Below are positions 60,432 to 64,000 of a DNA stretch of 64,000 bases, in pieces. Where the stretch lies: assembly GCA_035940575.1 (NCBI GenBank), contig DASZER010000053.1, positions 1 through 64,000 of the forward strand, given 5' to 3'. Under the pieces are notes generated by a model. The model ran no database searches. It saw only the letters and a list, made by a program, of their open reading frames with translations, and was not told the origin of the DNA. Position 1 is the stretch's first letter. The number at the start of each line of letters is the position of its first letter. Origin of the DNA: BP-191 sp035940575. GTDB taxonomy: Bacteria > Actinomycetota > Actinomycetes > BP-191. A program made the translations under genes and the position numbers.

Positions 60432-61999
60432 GGCTCGACCCGGCCGTCGTACGCAAGGCGCGGCGGCTGGCGGCGCGGGCGGCGAAGCCGGTCGAGGAGA
60501 TGGCGCGCACGCACACGACCGTCTCGATCGAGCGCGCGGTGCTGCGCCTCGCCGGCGTGGCGGGCGCGGACGCCGAGGGCATCCCGTGGGTCAACCGGCT
60601 GGTCGACGCCGTACGCGGCTCGGTCGGCCTGGAGAGCGGCGTCGCGCTGCCGGTGTGGGACGCGCTGCTGCGCGAGGACTGCGACCTCGCGACGCTCGCG
60701 GAGAAGGCGGCGGTCGGCTCGGTGTCGTTCCGCCTCCCTGAGGGCCGCGACGCGACCCGCGCGACGGCGCTCGCGCGCAAGAGCGTGGGCGCCGGCATCA
60801 AGCGGATCGACCAGCGCCGCCGCGAGCGCGAGCGCCTCGTGAAGCGCCTCGGCGACCCGCCGATGCCCTGGATCTACCTCATCGTCGCGACCGGCGACAT
60901 CTACGAGGACATCCCGCAGGCGCAGGCCGCCGCGCGCGCGGGCGCGGACGTCGTGGCCGTGATCCGCTCGACCGGGCAGTCGTTGCTCGACTACGTCCCC
61001 GAGGGCGCGACGCGCGAGGGCTACGCGGGGACGTACGCCACCCAGGAGAACTTCCGCCTGATGCGCGCCGCCCTGGACGAGGTGGGCGCGGAGCTCGGCC
61101 GCTACGTCCGCCTGACGAACTACGCGAGCGGCCTCTGCATGCCGGAGATCGCGACGCTGGCGGGCCTGGAACGCCTCGACATGATGCTCAACGACTGCAT
61201 GTACGGGATCATCTTCCGCGACATCAACCCCCAGCGGACGTTCGTCGACCAGCGCTTCTCGCGGATGGTCCACGCGCGCGCCGGCATCGTCATCAACACC
61301 GGCGAGGACAACTACCTCACGACCGCCGACGCCGTCGACGCGGCGCACACCGTGGTCGTCTCGCAGCTCCTCAACGAGCGGTTCGGGCTCGAGGCGGGCC
61401 TGGAGCCGTGGCAGCTCGGGCTCGGACACGCGTTCGAGATCAACCCGGCGATCCCGGACCAGTTCCGGCTCGAGCTCGCGCACGCGCAGCTCGTCCGCGA
61501 GCTGTTCCCGGAGGCGCCGTTGAAGTACATGCCGCCGACCAAGCACATGACCGGCAACGTGTTCGCCGGCTACCTGCTCGACGGGTTCTTCAACCTCGTC
61601 GGCGTGATGACGGGCCAGGGGATCATCCTCGTCGGGATGATGACCGAGGGGATCGTGACGCCGTTCCTCTCCGACCGCGACCTCGCGCTGGAGAACGTGC
61701 ACTACGCCCGCTCGGCCGCCGGCAGCCTCGCCGAGGACTTCCACCCGCCGCGCGACGGGTTCATCGCGACGCGGGCGCGGCAGGTGCTCTCGGAGTCGGT
61801 CGAGCTGCTCGAACGCATCGCCGACGAGGGCCTGCTCGACGCGATCGCCGACGGGACGTTCGGCGTGACGCGCCGCCCCGCCGACGGAGGGCGCGGGCTC
61901 GACGGCGTGGTGCCTCACGGCCCGTCGTACTTCAACCCGGCGCTGGAGGCCCTCTCGCCCCACGACCGCGCTTCGCGCGCCCGCGGGGGCACCCGATGA
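60416..61999 (+). CDS. kamD: Lysine 5,6-aminomutase alpha subunit
   Basis: A 527-residue large subunit of the cobalamin- and PLP-dependent enzyme that moves the terminal amino group of beta-lysine to make 3,5-diaminohexanoate. Motifs MPWIYLIVATGDIYEDIPQA, IRSTGQSLLDYVPEGAT, LTNYASGLCMPEIA and YMPPTKHMTGNVFAGYL are strongly conserved in KamD. GTG at 60416 with AGAGGA upstream; overlaps the amidohydrolase end by 16 bases and kamE by four. Confidence 0.95.
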   Translation: MEPKLRLDPAVVRKARRLAARAAKPVEEMARTHTTVSIERAVLRLAGVAGADAEGIPWVNRLVDAVRGSVGLESGVALPVWDALLREDCDLATLAEKAAVGSVSFRLPEGRDATRATALARKSVGAGIKRIDQRRRERERLVKRLGDPPMPWIYLIVATGDIYEDIPQAQAAARAGADVVAVIRSTGQSLLDYVPEGATREGYAGTYATQENFRLMRAALDEVGAELGRYVRLTNYASGLCMPEIATLAGLERLDMMLNDCMYGIIFRDINPQRTFVDQRFSRMVHARAGIVINTGEDNYLTTADAVDAAHTVVVSQLLNERFGLEAGLEPWQLGLGHAFEINPAIPDQFRLELAHAQLVRELFPEAPLKYMPPTKHMTGNVFAGYLLDGFFNLVGVMTGQGIILVGMMTEGIVTPFLSDRDLALENVHYARSAAGSLAEDFHPPRDGFIATRARQVLSESVELLERIADEGLLDAIADGTFGVTRRPADGGRGLDGVVPHGPSYFNPALEALSPHDRASRARGGTR

Positions 62000-62751
62000 G
62001 CGGGAGGGTCGTGAGGCCGTACGGCGACACCACCGGCGACGGCATGGTGCAGGTGTCGTTCACGCTGCCTGTCCCACACGACGCGCGGGCCGAGGGCGCC
62101 GCGTTGCAGCTCGCGCACCGCATGGGCGTCGAGCCGGCGATGGTCGTGCACGCGAAGGGGATGGGGGAGGGGTTCACGTTCTTCGTGGTCTACGGCTCCG
62201 TCCGCCACACCGTCGACCTCGACGCGGTGGAGGTCGTGGAGCGGGAGTACCCGCTGCTGTCGGCCAAGGAGGTCAACCTCGCGGTCCGCTCGCGGCTGCG
62301 GCGCAAGCTCGTCGTCGTCGGCGCGACCGTCGGCACCGACGCGCACACCGTCGGCCTCGACGCGATCCTCAACGTCAAGGGGTTCGCCGGCGAGAAGGGC
62401 CTGGAGTACTACCGTGAGATCCGCGTCGTGAACCTCGGCTCGCAGGTCTCCGTCGAGGACCTCGTCGCGCGAGCGAAGGCGGAGAAGGCCGACGCGGTGC
62501 TGACGAGCCAGGTCGTGACGCAGAAGGACGCGCACGTGCATCACACGCAGGAGGTCACGGCGGCGTTCCGCGCCGCGTACCCGCCGGGTGAGCGGCCGCT
62601 GCTCGTCGTGGGCGGGCCGCGCTTCGACCCGGCGCGGGCGGCGGAGTACGGCGTGGACCGGGTGTTCGGCAAGGGCACGACGCCGCGGGAGGTGGCGTCG
62701 TACCTCGTGCACGCGCTGCTCCCGCCGTCGACGACGGAGGTGGTGGCGTGA
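61996..62751 (+). CDS. kamE: Lysine 5,6-aminomutase beta subunit
   Basis: A 251-residue B12-binding subunit. The base-off cobalamin motif DAHTVG (Asp115, His117, Gly120) is followed by LDAILNVKGFAGEKGLE, and the Rossmann-like domain continues to VLTSQVVTQKDAHVHHT. The N-terminal domain contributes to PLP binding in this family. Coupled to kamD (ATGA) and to kal (overlap of four bases). Confidence 0.95.
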   Translation: MSGRVVRPYGDTTGDGMVQVSFTLPVPHDARAEGAALQLAHRMGVEPAMVVHAKGMGEGFTFFVVYGSVRHTVDLDAVEVVEREYPLLSAKEVNLAVRSRLRRKLVVVGATVGTDAHTVGLDAILNVKGFAGEKGLEYYREIRVVNLGSQVSVEDLVARAKAEKADAVLTSQVVTQKDAHVHHTQEVTAAFRAAYPPGERPLLVVGGPRFDPARAAEYGVDRVFGKGTTPREVASYLVHALLPPSTTEVVA

Positions 62752-63143
62752 GTCTCGGCCTGTCGGTGACGCACCGGCGCTACGTCCCCTGGTCGCACGC
62801 GCACTACGGCGGCGCGCTGGTCGACGGGGCGTACGTGCTCGGCCTGTTCGGCGACGTGGCCACCGAGGTCTGCGTGCGGACCGACGGCGACGAGGGGCTG
62901 TTCGCGTCGTACTCGCGCGTGGACTTCGTCGGGCCGGTCCGCGCGGGCGACGTGGTCGAGGTCACCGCGACGGTGACGCGGATGGGGCGGCGGTCGCGGG
63001 AGCTCGCGTTCGAGGCCCGCGTGGTCTGTCGCGCGGCGCCGGAGGCGTCCGAGTCCGCGGCCCGCGTGCTGGACGAGCCGCTGGTGGTCGTGACGGCGAC
63101 AGGGACGGTCGTCGTCCCCCCGTCAGAACGGGCCGACGGGTAG
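62748..63143 (+). CDS. kal: 3-aminobutyryl-CoA ammonia-lyase, hotdog fold
   Basis: A 131-residue hotdog-fold enzyme that removes ammonia from 3-aminobutyryl-CoA to give crotonyl-CoA. YVPWSHAHYGGALVDGAYVL, SRVDFVGPVRAGDVVEV and SRELAFEARVVC are the family segments. It is the last gene of the operon, coupled to kamE by a GTGA overlap. The cleavage enzyme Kce, which should come before this step, is not in the window. Confidence 0.9.
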   Translation: MSLGLSVTHRRYVPWSHAHYGGALVDGAYVLGLFGDVATEVCVRTDGDEGLFASYSRVDFVGPVRAGDVVEVTATVTRMGRRSRELAFEARVVCRAAPEASESAARVLDEPLVVVTATGTVVVPPSERADG

Positions 63144-63411
63144 CCGTTCCGCACGGATTTTTTCAAGATCCGCGATCAGCGCGCTGACCTGCGGCGTTGC
63201 CGCGAAAGCGCAGGTCAGGCGGGTGTTGACGGGGACGTACGGGTTTTGGCACCGTCGCGGCGTCCGCCCCACGGGGCGTGGGAGGGGCCCGGGCGTCCAC
63301 TAGACAACGCCCGCGGAGGGCCGGCCCGAAGGGCGCCGGGCCTCTCCCCCCGGGGGCGGGACCGCGCGCTCGCCGCGCTTCTGTCACACCCCCCGGGTAG
63401 CGTCTTCGATC
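63144..63411. terminator. Gene-free interval with terminator-like hairpins after kal
   Basis: A run of six T at 63158-63163 and a 10 bp stem CTGACCTGCG/CGCAGGTCAG (63184-63193 and 63209-63218) with a 15-base loop lie after the kal stop. Further GC-rich inverted repeats follow. Together they probably end the kam operon transcript. The rest of the interval shows no gene apart from the lnt -10 box. Confidence 0.45.
63398..63403 (+). promoter_or_regulatory. Leaderless -10 box TAGCGT
   Basis: TAGCGT eight bases before the lnt ATG at 63412. Confidence 0.45.
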
Positions 63412-64000
63412 ATGCGGGACGACCCCTCGACGACGCGCGCGGAGCGGCTGCTCCGCGGCGTCCTCGCGGTCGTCGCGGGCCTGCTGACCTACGCCGCGTT
63501 CCCGCCGTTCGCGCTCCGCCCGCTCGCCGTCGCAGGCACCGCGCTGCTGCTCGTCGCGGTCCGGGGCGTCTCCGTGCGCAGGGGCGTGCTGCTCGCGTTC
63601 CTCTACGGCTTGGCGTTCTTCGTGCCGCTGCTGTCCTGGCTGCAGATCGGCGCGGGCACGCACGCGTGGGTCGTGCTCGCGCTGCTCGAGGCCGCGTTCG
63701 TCGGCCTCTCGGGCGCGGCGCTCGTCGTCGTCACGCGGCTGCCCGCGTGGCCGGTGTGGGCGGCGGCGGTGTTCGTGGCGCAGGAGGCGCTGCGGGGGCG
63801 GGTGCCGTTCGGCGGGTTCACGTGGGGGCGGCTCGGCTTCAGCCAGGACGCCGGCCCGCTGCTGCGCTGGTCGGCCGTGGGCGGGCCCGCGCTGACGACG
63901 TTCGCGGTGGCGCTGGTCGCGGGCCTGATGGTCGTGGCGGTACGCCATGCCGTCGCGTCGGCGCGGCTGTTCGGCAGGGGGAGCGAGGGGCTCGCGGTCG
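63412..64000 (+). CDS. lnt: Apolipoprotein N-acyltransferase, N-terminal part
   Basis: The first 196 codons of a membrane enzyme that adds the third acyl chain to lipoproteins; the frame runs past the right edge. Five hydrophobic helices are visible, with LLTYAAFPPFALRPLA at the start, FLYGLAFFVPLLSW and the hallmark GRVPFGGFTWGRLGFSQ. The nitrilase-like domain with the catalytic triad is outside the window. A leaderless-type box supports the ATG. Confidence 0.88.
   Translation, partial: MRDDPSTTRAERLLRGVLAVVAGLLTYAAFPPFALRPLAVAGTALLLVAVRGVSVRRGVLLAFLYGLAFFVPLLSWLQIGAGTHAWVVLALLEAAFVGLSGAALVVVTRLPAWPVWAAAVFVAQEALRGRVPFGGFTWGRLGFSQDAGPLLRWSAVGGPALTTFAVALVAGLMVVAVRHAVASARLFGRGSEGLAV

Overview
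The window is a 64 kb piece of a high-GC actinobacterial chromosome. The organism has a Pup-proteasome system (pafA, then pafB and pafC), Tat export genes beside them, a HelY-type helicase, many GTG starts and many leaderless genes with a TANNNT box 6-8 bases before the start codon. No ribosomal RNA, tRNA or CRISPR array was recognised. The species cannot be named from this; a proteasome-bearing Actinomycetes lineage is the safe statement.

Bases 1 to about 24,600 are accessory DNA and look like one integrated element or a nest of them. It begins outside the window and ends in a large tyrosine integrase (22814-24472) just upstream of pafA, where prcB/prcA often lie in related bacteria. In order it holds: a truncated helix-turn-helix gene; a three-gene cassette ending in a PD-(D/E)XK nuclease, followed by a tyrosine recombinase; a minus-strand run with an Mrr-like nuclease, DUF2188, DUF6933 and DUF402 proteins, plus a patch of four hairpins; a plus-strand operon with a divergent tyrosine recombinase and a UvrD-like helicase; a five-gene bacterial ubiquitin-like operon (Ubl, E2, membrane JAMM peptidase, small membrane protein, E1); a receiver-like regulator; and a compact RiPP cluster (TTG-started precursor, radical SAM/SPASM-HExxH fusion, arginase-like/GNAT fusion, DUF483 protein).

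From 24,645 the DNA reads as core chromosome: pafA, an adenylate cyclase, a DUF3866 gene, an FKBP lipoprotein, pafB-pafC, a zinc-ribbon protein, tatA, tatC, a lipid kinase, two small secreted cysteine peptides, helY, a secreted transglycosylase, an FAD oxidase/Fe-S pair, glpD, a 5'-3' exonuclease, an M24 peptidase, an acyl-CoA dehydrogenase, an O-methyltransferase and an Lrp regulator.

Between 50,321 and 55,636 lie fifteen small genes with nearly the same N-terminal leader and very different Cys/Thr/Ser-rich C-termini. They are broken up only by a fatty-acid hydroxylase and a thermolysin-type protease. This looks like an orphan array of RiPP precursors (the leader is of class I lanthipeptide type) with no maturation enzyme in the window.

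The right end carries lysine degradation through beta-lysine: kamA, then divergently kdd, an amidohydrolase, kamD, kamE and kal. It finishes with the start of an apolipoprotein N-acyltransferase gene cut by the window edge.
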